Shown here: positions 39,201 through 55,900 of the stretch, one piece after another
How positions within the stretch are numbered: position 1 is the stretch's first letter
Layout of the letters: every line of letters begins with the position of its first letter
Assembly (NCBI GenBank): GCA_021234535.1
Contig: CM037833.1
Coordinates: 27,800,878-27,864,877, forward strand
Direction: 5' to 3'
Length of the DNA: 64,000 bases
Source: Stichopus chloronotus
Lineage: Eukaryota > Echinodermata > Holothuroidea > Aspidochirotida > Stichopodidae
The notes under the pieces: model-generated
Database searches by the model: none
Told to the model about the DNA's origin: nothing
What the model saw: the letters and a program-made list of their open reading frames with translations, nothing else
Program-made: the position numbers and the translations under genes

Positions 39201-42200
39201 AATCCAGTATACGGATATATGGAGTCAAAAGTCAGCAAAAATCGAACATGAATATTATAATTCAAATGTTAAGCCATCATTCACTTGTCCTTCCCTGAAA
39301 ATGCATGAATAATTGTAGATAGATGAAACAAACTATAGAATTTACCCTAGTACGCTGAGACACACTTTGCCATCTTTATAGAAGTTAGGATTGAATCGCA
39401 CCCTGTTATTCCGAGTTGTCATTAGTTTGACCCGTGGTGGCCTCCTTGGGTAATCCGGTGGAAATCGAACCAGAAAGTAGAAAAATCCACCCTCGTATGG
39501 GGTACCTTCTGGTCCTTTTACGAGAACGTGAACCTATCGAGTAAGGAACAAAATAAAGTGATAGGCCCCCATCTGATACTTTATTGAAGACAGGATTATA
39601 TACTTCACGTAAACCAACCTCAAACTGACTTGAACAGACGCCTGCTAATCCTATTCAGTAGAGGCTATTCAGTCTGTTCATTTCCCTTATGATGCCTATT
39701 CACTTGAGTTAAATATGAGGTTGGCTTGCATGAAGTATATACCAAAGGTGGACTACCGGTACCTGTAGCATATGTGATTTATTAAGAACAATAGAGTCAT
39801 TGTGGTACATTCATATATATGCAGTTGCTTTCCTACATAAGGATCTACGCGTGGTGTGACTATTGGGTTGGGGATAAGTACATCCCGCCTAATACCCCAG
39901 TCATGTACCACCTGGCAAAATACCACCTACGAGACTGAACAAAACCTCGAGAGGATGAATACAACTGAGAATGAGTACCATCTTTTTCTTACCCCCCCCC
40001 CCCCCCCCCTGCAGGTACTCTCAAGCAATGACGAGCCTAATTGCCTCCTCCAGCAGTTACCTCCATAAGATAAATCAACCCTACCCCCTCCTCCCAAATG
40101 CACCGATCAAGATAACCTCACTTCGGTTTATATCCCCAGACTGTACTGAAACAGAAGATTGTTACATCAGTTCCCTGACCAAAATAGTCAGAATAATCAG
40201 TTCCCTGACCCCAGCAAACTCAGGACATCACGAGAATATTTCACCCGGTGAATCCAACAGCATAGGCCAGGGAACATGCCTTGGGAAGACCGTATTGAAT
40301 ATAATGTAGAGGTCATATGTAAGGGAAATAGTTTACAATGGCGAAACACATAAAAGGGGGAGTCTTGAAAAGATGACTAGGAATCAACTTCCGCAGTGGT
40401 TTGGAGGTTATCAACACAGAATAGCGTCACCAAAACTAATAGAAATACCAAATTAAAACTAACTTATATTAGTGACCACGTAACCCACTCCCCCTTCCCC
40501 GATTCTCTATCCACAATCCCTGCCTATCTTATATCGGACTTCGACTCATTTTCCAAGCCTGCCCATCATTTTCGAAGGGCTTCTATGTGAAAAGATAAAT
40601 GCCGGGCCTTTTTTTCAAATGGTGGTGGTGGTGGGGGGGGGGGGGTGCGACCAGCATCTGTACAAAAAATAATTTCAAAATAGGTAAAGGTTATAGAAAT
40701 CTACATATGCAAAGATATTCGTCTCAGGGTGTAAGAATATTTGTCTCTACTATGTGGAAAACACTGGAAAACACAGGGGTTTGTATCTCCTTTTACCGTG
40801 ACTGAAATGACTGTATTACGTTTGTGCCTGGGGTTCTTATATAAAGAGGATTTCAACAACTGGCTAAATTGACGCCACTTTACCTCCAACTGGACATCGA
40901 ACATATCGATTCAATTTTAAACATATTGAATAAGTTTACATCACGTGACAACGTTTGACTAGCCTACATGAACGCACGTACAATGGTCTCACAGTTGAAG
41001 GCATAGTACGTGGCGCCTAAAATCACAGTTGTCGCAACCCACTATGTCTAGGAACCCTAATAATATACCCACCGGCTGGTGCCTTGAAACAACATTGACG
41101 TAGCGGCATGTAACCAAAGAAAAGCAAGCTATTGTGTATGCCAATTGCATCTACTAGTACTTCATGCAAATTTAGAAAATGCTAACCATGACTACAAAAG
41201 TGTGTTCCTACCAACGTGAAGTCTTCATCATCTGGTTCAACGTAGCATCCACTTGGAGGTGTTGTTGTATACACATCTCTGTAGAATAATTAATACAAAA
41301 ATGCCTTTAAGATTATGCAACATATGTACGTCTGTAATTATCAAGCAAGTGTTTATCAACGTGAGGGACAATGTATATTAGCGGACTATCTTGTACCGGC
41401 GTCCAGATGGCCGGGCATCAGATGGATACAACCGGGCTGATATTGGGACCCAGATAAGCAACCCTTATGGGTCCAATACATAGGAAAATCGGGACCCATA
41501 TTGCTCAAATGACACCCAGCTATCGTTTTCACCGTGTGTACCGTCTGAGACCCATGCCACTGGGGGAGCCAATGAGGGGAAGGGGTAAGGTAAACCCTCT
41601 GGAAAGTGATTGGAGTTTGGGAATAGTTGGGGAAATAATTTCCTTTCCCATTTCTCGAAAATTTTACTAGGATAAGAAATTGTGAGACATTTGCGATACA
41701 TGCTTAATTCATATTTTAACAACATACTTGCCAGATGTTGCGTGTCCACTGACCATCATGCATGAAGCATGCCTGGGTCACGTTTCAGAAATGTTCAAAC
41801 AGGTTGAAAGTGAAAGCGCCAATATTTTGCTAAGTTCAGTGGTAAGCAGAGCATTGCCACAGCTAACACAAAACGTTCTTACAACATTTTCAAAACGTTA
41901 TAAACGTGGTATTACGTTTTGAAAACGTTTCAAAAACGTTTTGTGCTACCTGGGGCAGTGTGAACTCATAGTTTAGTAAAAGGAACTGTGCAAGCATGGA
42001 AATATGTACAAGTGGCACTAGCAGGCACTTTTTATGATCTAAACTTAAAGAAAAAGTACCCCCTCTCCCAAAAACAAAAAATACATGAATATCATGGAGG
42101 TGTCTTCCATTACAAGCGTCAAAAGGGGATACTACTTCAAGATCATTCAGTTTAATCCGAGGTAATCTACAGGCTTGAAAAAAAAAATAGGATATGAAAT

Positions 42201-44132
42201 AAGCATAATCAGATAAGGTCTACAAATGAATATTTTACCTTTAGCGCAAAGCACAATGAAAAGCAATATAATTATTCCTTAAAAAACAGGAACTCCTGGA
42301 GATATATTCAGTCCAATTGTGGCATCAAAAAATATATCGCACCATTTTGTATCTGGTCCACCCTACGAAATCGAAATCCATTTAAAGGGCCCTCACTCAG
42401 GATGACAGTCGATCGGTCATCAGAGCCATCATAATTCTACATAATAGTACTTATATACAGGCTCAGATAATGGCATACGAGGGAGGGAGACGGCCGGGGA
42501 AAACACCAACTCATATTGCTTAGCCTGTAAAAAAAAGTGAATAAAAATTAGCAAAGAAATGTTCTGCATGAGGGAGTGGATCATTCCGTCGAGAAATCTC
42601 ACTCGGTATCATGTCGTCTAACTGAAACTTTAAATTTTGAATTAAAAATAGTGACGTCATTACGTACAGGGGACTGCGAAGTGCTATTTTCGACGATCTG
42701 AGAGGTTTGTTGCATAATGATATTCTATATTCACTGTTGGTGGCCTTCCTCCGTCACGCGGATAAATCTCTCTTCAGGTGCACATCTAAACTTAGCAACA
42801 CTTAGACTGCGTTCCCAATCCCCCCCCCCCCCTCCCTCGCTAAAGTTATTTAGAACGCAGTGCTGCGAACCCAAAATTTTGGTGCAAAAATAAACATGTA
42901 AATAGAAATCAAACAAAATCTGGGAACTTGACTTGTTTTCCGACTCATTTTGTAGGATGCACTGGACATAAGAGCACATTTCTCAATGATTAGCTAAGTA
43001 CTTTGCATTACCACTACATGGTACCTTTCATCTGGTTATTTTGGCACCTTGTTGCATTTGCTCATATTTTACTGGGGTGAACATTTTATTGCAAAAGAAA
43101 GTGCAAATTAATGACTGATTATATTCTACTTTTAAGCCTGACAAATGCCATTTCCGGCTGGGAGGTCCTGGTTTTTCGAACTTATGAAGGCGCTCCCCTT
43201 AGGTAGTCTCCCTGATAAATCTCATCTCACCTAGCAACCCTGTGATTGCCCCCCCCCCCCCCCCCGACTTCCAGAAAATCTTGCTTGCGCTCATATCTCG
43301 ACCAATGTCTAACTCCTCATCACGCAAAGCCGCTTTAACCTTGAAAACATTTGGGGGGGGGGGGGGGAAATTTCATATCTTTGCCTCCCTGGAAACAAAT
43401 CTTAGCTATACGCCACTGGCCGGTGACCCATGCATGTGGTTAATGTGGGTTACCGTAGGTTACATAGCTGGCTATGCGCAATCTATGTCTTTCTCAGCAC
43501 TCCATTTATTGGAGTAGGCTATCTTGAAAGTACACTCTATCGTAACATCTCCCAGCCGGCGACAGCTCCATCTAACTCTGGGTGTCTCACACAGCCGGAT
43601 TCATGTTCGGTTCCTATACAAGCAAATCGAAAATGTCGAACACAAGCAATCTACTGTGTACACTGAGCTAGTTATTGTTCAGTGGAAAGTGTAAAAATTA
43701 CTTAAAGTTTATCTCACATGAGTATTAAGATAATCACTACAGGATAATTGTAACCACAACCCTTTTGCCTATTTACCTATTAACCAAATTTGCAACAACA
43801 ATAATGAGAGACGTTTGTACCAAACTTCTTCACCCATGTCTAGAGCCTAATCATCACACAGTGCTTAAAAAGTTACGAAAAATAACAAAAAGGAATGTTA
43901 CGAAAATGAAAATTGAAAATGAAAATTGAAAATGAAAATTACAGCATTACTGTTTAATACGCCGTATTGCATTTGAGTTCGGAGGTTGGTTGACCCAGTC
44001 TTCGCTCTCTTCGGGGTCCCATGGGGTCCGTTTTATCCGGTCGATGGCCTCCATCGTTTGCCAAATCGGCATAACCTGCAAGGCTCTCAAGGCGGTAACA
44101 AGTTCACGTTGACCAACGCCACCAGAGGCCAT
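36281..44132 (-). CDS. UBE2Z: UBE2Z-type ubiquitin-conjugating enzyme E2, copy A (7 exons, 293 aa)
   Basis: E2 enzyme of the UBE2Z/USE1 family, which in vertebrates is charged by the E1 UBA6. Exons (minus strand): 44132-43951, 41278-41212, 39533-39346, 38592-38478, 37762-37644, 37034-36941, 36397-36281. All introns are GT-AG and all phases fit. I chose the MASG start because copy B shares it; an ATG at 44168 is in frame upstream. Exon 3 has the UBC core: 'GTPYEGGFF', '[12 protein letters not shown]', then F-N-P-N-F-Y (the HPN-equivalent, Asn about residue 133) and G-K-V-C-L-S with the catalytic Cys at about 141. Exon 4 has T-W...W-T-P-A and 'EPYYNEP', as in human UBE2Z. The N-terminus is much shorter than in the human protein (354 aa). 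Alternative donors three bases apart at the exon 4 and exon 6 ends could drop one codon each; copy B supports the longer forms. Confidence 0.93.
37796..37837. repeat. 21-bp unit in two tandem copies
   Basis: 'aatgcatattactcataccat' occurs twice in a row in intron 4 of UBE2Z copy A, just upstream of exon 5. Confidence 0.85.
39597..39741. mobile_element. ~145-bp hairpin (MITE-like) in intron 2 of UBE2Z copy A
   Basis: The left arm starting 'tatatacttcacgtaaacca' pairs with the right arm ending 'ggcttgcatgaagtatata', with few mismatches, and the pairing continues inward ('acctca', 'acttga'). No coding capacity and no obvious flanking duplication. Confidence 0.7.
41860..41952. mobile_element. 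~93-bp inverted repeat built of AACGTTTT motifs
   Basis: Left 'cagctaacacaaaacgtt' pairs with right 'aacgttttgtgctacctg'. The centre repeats 'caaaacgtt' and its complement. It lies in intron 1 of UBE2Z copy A and resembles small palindromic elements ending in 'acctgg' common in marine invertebrates. Confidence 0.65.
43241..43418 (-). mobile_element. CAGTGGCG-ended repeat with G runs, fragment 1
   Basis: Read on the minus strand it starts CAGTGGCGTATAGC (43418 downwards), then 'tccagggaggcaaa', then a G run (43353-43366 as G on plus) and another run at 43249-43265. The CAGTGGCG start and poly-G/C content are shared with 53563-53647 and 62705-62802, suggesting one DNA-transposon family ending in CAGTGGCG. 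No second terminus is found. Confidence 0.5.
43902..43940. repeat. 13-14 bp tandem repeat, about three units
   Basis: 'gaaaatgaaaatt' repeated directly inside intron 1 of UBE2Z copy A, a few bases from the exon 1 donor. Confidence 0.8.
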
Positions 44133-44900
44133 TGCGTTTCGAAGTTCGGTGTACGAATACGGTTTCAAGTCACGGTAGAACTATTTCACATCCAGCCAAC
44201 AGTATGTCTGCCTGCCTGTAGTCGGCGGTATCAGTGAGGAATGCTCTGCGAAAGGCTACTTTATATCCGTAGAGAGTAGCAATTGTTCAAAGTCGACAGT
44301 CGGTAATCAAACTCGCGGGAAGTATATTTTTAAATTCCAAAGGAAGTAGTCTCATCGAATACTGCTCTCGTAATTCTCATCATATCTTCTCCGCGGTTCA
44401 CAATTCTCGTAAGTGATCCCTTGAAATATTGCAATCGAAAATATTAATCCACATATATGCAAAGATCGATCCAAGGATTACCAGTCCTTGCAAGTCATAA
44501 CACGGTTTTATTTTGTAGACATGCAGATGACGAAATCGGGAGATTCCAGTGACCCGCAATCAACGCTTCTAAAGAATTACGGAAATGGGGAATCCCCTAA
44601 CTATACGCTACGTGCGGGAGGCATGATGCAATGCTAGAGATTCGCCTTCCAGGCGGCCAAGAGGGATAAAGTGATGGGGGTATGTCAGAATATTTTTATC
44701 GGAGGAGTAATATATTTAGTCTTATTGTTAATTGCATGCAGCGAAGGAAGCCAATCCCCCCCTCCCACTCTCTCCCTCTCTGTTTTGTTTATGTTTGTTT
44801 GTTTAAAGGTCGTCAAAACTCAATTTGAAGACTGTTTTATCTTTTTAAGGTCATTTGACGCTACCAGAATTCAAACTGCAACAATGTTGAAAACATATTA
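44133..44900. promoter_or_regulatory. 5' flank of UBE2Z copy A, conserved with copy B (putative promoter region)
   Basis: Stretches of this flank match 60980-62200: 'cagccaac', '(c)tgtctg..ctgtag', 'ggctacttt...ccgtag', 'caa(t/c)tgttcaaagtc', 'ccgcaatcaac', 'aaatggggaatcccc' (44584/61476) and, farther out, 'aggtcatttga' (44849/62153). Likely the shared promoter and 5' untranslated region, possibly also the start of a divergent plus-strand transcript. No TATA box stands out. Confidence 0.5.
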
Positions 44901-45757
44901 TCTTAACAATGGAACTTATGGGGAACAAATAGACATAATGTAAAGTTTGTTGCTGTATACTGAGGACCATGGTTTTGTTGGAAATAATATTAAATAATTA
45001 GGGATGAATATGAATCTATGTGTCTTTAAAGTTTGGTGTCTTTAGACCATCACTAAGGTATGAACATAAATAGATGTTTCTCTTAGTGCGGGGTATGAAT
45101 GGAGAGAACCGGGAAGATTTCGAGGTCGTCAGTATTGTGGAACTTATACCCTTCCTGGATATACCACTGACCTGCTACGGACGATCCTTTGCGTGTGTAA
45201 ACGTCACCATAGTAAGTGTACTATTATGACGTGTACATGTACTGTTAATATTTAATATTATTTAATTTCACTATGTATATTAAATTTTAATATTACAATT
45301 ATCACGTGATAAAGTAATAATCCTAGTCATGTATGAAAACATGACCGTGAGAAGTGTGTAATTCTAACGCACAATGCCCAATGTGATATATATTCAGGGG
45401 TGCTGGAGAAGGCCTACACAATGCAAATAGTGATTTGCATGTGGGTAAATATCCGTTAATACTGGTTGTTTCAAAGCTTGAAAATAAAATACTTTCCAAG
45501 TGACCAGCATTTTGCCGGTTTGACCCGCATTTGAACACCCAAACCCGCTGACCCGTCACGCTCTTTTTAAAACCCACATTTCACATCTCCGTAGTATGCA
45601 AAAACGAAGAAAGGAAAAAGATCAGAAGGCCTGTAGAACAGACTTTTTGGCGGTAACTTAGAGAAATTGTGTTGACTGACTTGCCCGAAAAGTGCTACCA
45701 TTTTGCATGTAGACACTCCTACACTTCAAGACGAAAATTTCGAGGGGGACACCTGCG

Positions 45758-45798
45758 CCCCTTAAGCCCTTGCCCCAGTGGGGGAAGGGCTTAAGGGG
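45758..45798. repeat. 19-bp-arm hairpin with 3-nt loop
   Basis: CCCCTTAAGCCCTT (45758-45771) pairs with AAGGGCTTAAGGGG (45785-45798). One mismatch follows, then CCCC pairs with GGGG around the loop AGT. It has no neighbouring gene, so a terminator role is not implied. Confidence 0.85.
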
Positions 45799-47304
45799 AG
45801 TCAGCCTCTCTGAACTTGGGATCTATGAAATAATCTTGCCTATCATTGGGTAAGTTCGGCAGGCAGTAAACACCATTGACTTGTTCAACCATGACCACAA
45901 TAAGCGTGTAATAACATCAGGGTGAAAACTAGTATTGCTTCAATTGTAATATTCAAGGGTACTATCACGCTTACACATTGTGTATATCGACATTTGTATG
46001 TGAAAAAAAAAATACCTGCTGGCTGTGGAAACCTTAAAATCGTTAAAAATTATTTGCAAACTTGAAAGTATCAGCTGGTAGTGTGGAGAGCAGACAAGCA
46101 AAACAGTTAGGCCTCAGAGTCAGTTAGAGAGGGGAGATAGTCACAACCACCTACGGATTGAGAGTTAGTACTAGTAGTATCACTGCAGGGAGTTCTGTCC
46201 CTGCCACCGCCCCACCCCCACCCCGATTTACATTGTGACTCAACAGTTACGATGCTATTGATGGGGACCATATGATGCAACAAAAACAAACTTGATTTAG
46301 AGACTAAGAGATTGCCCTGTACATTTTGAGCGTAAAGGTAAAGCACAAACTTCCATGTTCATAATCTCATAATGTGAGATGTGGCAGACGTAATGCCTTA
46401 CAGTACACCTAATGAAAGTACAGACATCAAGCAAAACGTTTTGTCTTGTAATCTTCCAGAATCTGCTACGGCCAAGTCGGACGCCGTCGTTGCAGAGAAA
46501 ATTCTTGAAAGTGTTACGTGCCAAGTCTCAATTTAAAGGTAAATAAGCGAGAACATTCACTAATAGGAGTTAAATTATTGGAATCTCAATGGCAATGATT
46601 GAGCCAGAACTTGGCTCTGAAATTCTACACTTCTCTTTTTGTATCGTTCTTTAAAGCAGTATGTTTTGCAAGAACAGGACAAAATTTTGACATAACCTTA
46701 AAGTAAAAACTAAGATATTTTGGTCACCTGTAATATGAAGTAACACCTGCTATTTTGCTTTCGAATGACTTGTGCAGGTTCCTTGTAATCTGAAATATAC
46801 AAGTGATCATGTTTGAAGTAAAGGAAACAATTCTACACACAAAATCAATATGCCTTTGTGTTTTCATTTAAAAAAAAATAAAGAACGATTGACTGAATTA
46901 CTTAAATGCATCTGATTTAACATAGACTTCGTTCATATGTAAGTTTCCATAAAGATTGTATACAACACGTATTAATGATAGTCCTTAGTTACAACTGATT
47001 ATGACTTTATCATAATCAAATCTGACATTTTCATGAACTTCATAAACTTGAAAGGATATATTGTTATGTTCATCTCTAATGTGTCTAAATAGTCCGGGAC
47101 GTCACGTTTGAACGATCTTATTAACACTCATCCTGCATAAAATTGTTTCGAACTATTAATATAAGCAGTTAATGCAGAATAATTACCCAGTATGACAATT
47201 GCAATATTGTTAAATGATTTGTAAGTGCACATTCCAGCCGTCTGCAGAATGGGGATAAACCATGTAATTCCGTCAACTTGTAATAATTACCTTATGTATC
47301 GAAG

Positions 47305-47665
47305 AATGTAAATCGTGTATAAAGTGATATAGTCATGTATATTTCCACACCTGGATTGTGTGTGAATTACCAAGCAATGGGTCATCTAAATCCTGCTAGT
47401 GAAAAATAACATGATCTTTGATAGTTGTGGAAAAATAACCATGCCGAGCGTAAATTTAAATCGTGCACAACGACACCGGTTATGTTTAGTTTCACATCTA
47501 GATTGTGTGTGTGTGTGTGACCAGAAGATGCAAGATAAAATCTAAATCCTGCACAGTGATATAATCTTGGGTAGTTTCAAAACCCAATTTGTGTGTAAAA
47601 ATAACCACATTGAAGGTAAGTGTAAATTGTGCACAGCGACACAGTTATGGATAATTTAATAGTGT
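47305..47665. repeat. Degenerate tandem repeat, unit roughly 65-95 bp, about five units
   Basis: The theme 'gtaaat(cgtg/cctgc)..acagcgacac/agtgata.ta..tta(t)g..tagtttc..ttgtgtgtg..aataacca' recurs at about 47309, 47389, 47453, 47540 and 47626. A (GT)n stretch lies inside one unit (about 47504-47519). Confidence 0.65.
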
Positions 47666-49490
47666 TGTTGGATAAAGTTACCCACACGTTGTGTACCCAT
47701 GCAAGATTTACATTTACCTTTTATTGTGTTTCTTCAACCCATATTTCTTTTAAAGTGCACTCTGACTTCCCTCAGAATAATTCACCACAATTTGTCAGAC
47801 TGGTAAGTTACTCCATAAATAAGATTTTTTTCATTCATCCTCATGTCTGATCGAACCATTTGAATTTGTATTACAAGATGAACCTGAAATAAAGGCTATT
47901 TGCACAGTCCGGGGGAAGGTCAACGTGTTGCCGTCGCCGCACTTTATAGGCTACAGTGGTCTCACAAATACTATAGTCACATATGCAGCACTAGTGTAGC
48001 CTTACCGTATGGAGTACACTTGGCACCTTTAGGCCTTTCCGTTCTTGAAGCATTAAAAGGCTGCCATGCTCTAGTCATAACAGCTATTGCCTGAAATCTC
48101 CACCGTTAGGCTGGAACTACCCCGGTGTTCATTTTGGTTTGATAATAAATAGAAAAAAAATAATTAAAATAAAAAAAAAGATACATTGTAGCTCGCTGTA
48201 AAGAGAACCATAATTGTGAGGCCCCCCTCTTCTGGGAAAATGGTATAGTCCATAGCACAAATACTGCATATTTAGCAGGATGGCGCTCACGTAACAGAAT
48301 GCATGTATGGTAGGCGGGACTTCGAATACCTGGTCTACCTTCAATTTTGTTGTAAATTTTCAGCGGCGTTCGTAACTAGAGAGGGTTGCGATAACTGCGA
48401 TCTTAGGCCCCATTCCGCTTCCAACTAAACTAAACATTGTACATTTACGTGTAGGCCTATGTAGGCTAGTCAAACTGTGATGGGCCTACATATGCATCAT
48501 CTGAAACCAAGCACGTACAACTGCCATTTAATTGGTTGTCATGGTTCACACAATATGTTCCTGCATTTGGAGGCAAAGTGCCGTCAATTAACCAGTTGTC
48601 ACAACCCTCTGTCTGTATGGCAACCTTATTTTGATTCTAGGCAAAACGTCTTCTTATTAGAACTTCAGGTCTTGAAAATGAAACCCAGTAATCCAATCAG
48701 CTAGTTACCAGTACTCTATAACATTGAGCGTAGATCTAGCCTTACCACCGCGAGGCTAAACGTGAAATTTGTACCTCAAATCATTCGCAATTGTTTTACC
48801 AGTATGTTTTTCCTAGGTGGATTTACCTTGAAAAAAGGTCAGTGTTCGAATGGGTAGAGAGAATAGACAAATGTTGGTCAAAACTAAGACCACAGTGGGA
48901 TAACAGATATGACTAACTTACTAGTACGGTGTAAAGGATGGAACTATTTCTGTCTATCTGAATAACGGCTTCTAACAATGATATAGACACCATATATTAA
49001 CTAATATGCATGGGCTAGTAACCAAAACGATCACATGTTAGGCTAAGGGCTACCTCAGTGTGGTCATTTACCCGGGCACTGTAATCCGTTTTTTCCCGGT
49101 TTACAAACTATAACATTTAAGCCTATATAGCCCGCCTAAGGCTTACCCCTCGTGGTACTCAATTGAAAACAAGGATTGTCCGCATGAATTTACATTATTA
49201 TCGTGGAAAGTTGGCACACCACACAAAGTGTCTCTCCCAGAAATTTAGCTTTTTTTTCTCACACCACGTGACAATTTAATTTCCGTCCGTCTCAGTAGGA
49301 AAACAGAAACTATACACACGACACGAGCGCAAGCACCAACCCAATGAGATTTAATGAAACATTCCTTATACATCAAGACATTGAATTCGATGTGATTCAT
49401 AGACGAATTTATCGCTCATCAATTCCACTTGTAACATTTATTTTCCTTGTATCACTTCTTGAACTTTAGGGGCAATTTGCAATGCCTACA

Positions 49491-52733
<3,243 letters not shown>

Positions 52734-52946
52734 ATATATTTCCCTTTAAATAGCCTGTTGTCAGTCAATTTACAGAAGGCTTATATGTCTCGTGTTTCAC
52801 CGAAGCAGCTGACATGTAAGCTTTAATATTGCATGTTAATATAAAAAAAATGAATGAATGAATGAATGATGGAATGGTTGAATGAATGAATGACATATAT
52901 ATCTCTATCATTGTAATTCACGATCAGTTTACACGTTACACACTTT

Positions 52947-55900
52947 TTACTCTTCGAATGATGAACGTATTGCATTCAATCGTTCTCTAAGACCTGCAAA
53001 GTTGAACGTCCCCTCTCTTTCTCCATAAGCATTCTGTTCATGAAAACAAAATTGAACACAATATCGTCAAACTACTACAGCCTGAGATTTGGTGTACTTG
53101 GTTGAAGGGTAAGGTAAAGTACTACTCACCACATACATAATAACATCTGTGATCACACATATCTCAGAAGTCTTCGAAGCTATCAATGAGTCATTCGCAC
53201 ATAGCCATTTACTTATTGCACACTTTGCTCTGAGGTTTTAGCATATCTCTGGGTGGAAAATTAAGTCTAAGAGAGGTATATTATTTATTTTTATATTATT
53301 TATTTTTTTCGGTTGACCGTACTCCAAGGTTCCCAACATTTTTCTTTGGGAGTACCATTTACCAGTCTGACCAGGCTGGCCTACAGTTGAAGTGGCTACG
53401 GGCATGATATGAAAACTGGCAGCCTGTGTAACATAAATTAGGCATTTATCAATCATGGTTCCACGGAAGCTGTTCTTATTCAGTCCAATGCCAATACATA
53501 GTTTTGTGGTTAAATTAATTTTGGATAAGTACAAGATCTGATTGGGAAGGGTGAAAGCAACTGGGGGGGGGGGGGAACTGGGGGGAAAGGAAACAATCTG
53601 GAGGGGCAAATTTCCCCTCCCCCCCCCCCCCGGTAGCGCCGCCACTGGACCTTCATATTAGCAATGAACGGATCACACTGGATATTACAGTACGAACAAC
53701 CTGCCAGTGAAAGAGAATTGGAAGCTATGTCCTAATAATGGATCATTTTCAAGTCACTATCAAACATCATTCCATTGTGCAATGTACTATTCATGAGCAC
53801 GTGACGAGGCCTTTTCACACACTGTTGGAATGTAAAATGTAAATATGCAGAAAATAAAGGGATACAAAAGGATTACAGAATTTTTGTGGCAATTAATTTC
53901 CAGACAATTCCTGTAATTCTTATTTGTTTCTTTTGTTTCATTTTCTGTAAATTTACAGACTTCTTTTACAGTGCATGTACTATAAATAATGGTATAACTT
54001 TTACGCTAACTACGGATGGTTCATTCCAGCAAACTCACGGTCACAGACTACTTTGCATTTCCAAGGTTTCACAAGTCTCTCTTTCTAAAGTTACTTTAGA
54101 TCGGTTTAGCAAATAACCTTTGTTTTAATATTCTACCTTTCTAATAATATTCTAATCTTAATTTTAATCTCTAATTTTAATATTCTAACCTTTTAATATT
54201 CTACAGAATATATCTAAGGCATTTTGTAATCTTTAAAAAAAAAAAAACGTAAATTGAGCCATAACTTGCAGTAAACAGAAGATACAACATGTCACTTCCA
54301 ATAACTTTCTTTTTTTACTTCAATATCAATCTAATCCCTTACGTATAAATATCATTGTCAGCTGTATAATTTAATATGCTAATCATCATAACAAATGGTA
54401 CAACATAAACTGCATCTAACATGACTGTTTTAACCAGTGACTGATACTGCATGCATACACTGCACACTGTGAAATTAACAAATATGCTGAACGTACATAA
54501 TATAATCGATACCTACATATTAATGTTGTGCTAATGAAATATACTTAGGGCCTACCACCGTCATAGGTTGATGGTCCAAATGTTTCTTCTCCTCAATTCT
54601 TGTCATGTAAAAGTCAAACTTTTCTAAGAACAGGTCTTTAATTCTTGATCTAGACAGAGGAAAGAAAATACGCATTCATCATAGTCCCTGTAGAAATGCC
54701 ATAGGCTAAATCCATTTAACAATTGATTAACATATACTCTACACCTTAGTCGTTGCTTCCTTTTTTTTTCTTGTTTTGCAGCACGTCAAATAGTCAATCA
54801 CATGCCAGTTATTTTTTATCTTCTTTGGAGATGTTTAATCTTTACACTACACACCTCCCTGAGGAAATGTATTTCACTGATGATACATACTTATAGCCAC
54901 ATAGTCTTTCGATGTCAATAACATTTGTTCATTTAGTAATGGGCCTACCCTTCCATTGAAAGGATAAGCTTTTCACTGTTAACGGTATGAATCCATCGAA
55001 ACAAATAAGTACTGTGGAACACAACAGCGTTTGTATTTGGCTACAGCACACTTTGACTTCTATTGGCTTGAAATGATGTTCAAGCTAAAAAGAGGGCCTT
55101 TCTACTTATTACAGGCTTCCTTGTGTTTAAAGTTTAAAGAAAGCTTTGATCTTGAAACAGCATGTTTAAAGAAAAATTTCATATTTCTGAAATGACATGA
55201 CCTCTATCCTTCATGTGTAAGCACTGAAATATTGAAAATACATTCACCAAGCAATGAACTACTTAAACCATTCCTAAGTTATAAAGTTAAGCAAGTTTAA
55301 GCGGTTGAGACATACTTCTAGCTAGTTGTCTTGATGCTTTTCGATATTGACCTTAATTGACCTTTAATCTCCTTACAAAAGCAATAGGGACTCGGCGGAA
55401 CTTCTACTAATAGCAGACTATCTACACTGTTATAAAATTTGGCGTCCAAGCTGCTTGCAGGTTTCCCGTATTAACATATACTCTAAAAAGTTTTACGAAA
55501 CACATACACTGCATACATGTTGATTTTACTTTTGCCTTAATCGGTTCTGAAAGAATATATATTACAATAAAATCATCGTTTACTGAGGTTTTAATAACTA
55601 ACTAACTAACTTACTTCAGTGTTTCAGGAAATTTAGGGCTTGGATTTTCAATCACCTCACAGACAGCTGAGCGAATGGTCTCATAGTACAAGAAGTCATT
55701 ATACCTCTCACTGCCTCCTAAGACCAGCCCGTGCTTGAATGTGAGAGAAGCAGAAAACACCAACAGCTGATGTAACTTATACCAAAAAATAACGCAAGAC
55801 TTCTGGATTAATCAGAGTAGGATCTACTCATTTGAAAACGTACTCTCTACCTTACATTCAACATCAACAGTCTGTTACATGTTCATTCTCTGCTTGATTA

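Larger units (their letters stand above)
44901..49490. other. Non-coding sequence between the UBE2Z copies
   Basis: Apart from the hairpin at 45758-45798 and the degenerate tandem repeat at 47305-47665 I see no gene. Minus-strand frames at 45323-45577 and 46107-46524 and plus-strand frames at 47629 and 48477 show no domain. Confidence 0.45.

Noticed and set aside
46185..46202. CAGGGAGTTCTGTCCCTG palindrome as a fifth miniature insertion
   Set aside because: The ends resemble the family but the flanking seven bases (ATCACTG and CCACCGC) do not match, so no target duplication supports it.
53238..53645. 135-codon minus-strand frame
   Set aside because: It is driven by poly-C/G runs of a repeat in an intron of UBE2Z copy B; no domain is visible.
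54853..54862. CACCTCCCTG as the end of another 7-bp-duplication element
   Set aside because: No opposite CAGGGAGGTG end and no AGGAAAT partner repeat were found nearby.
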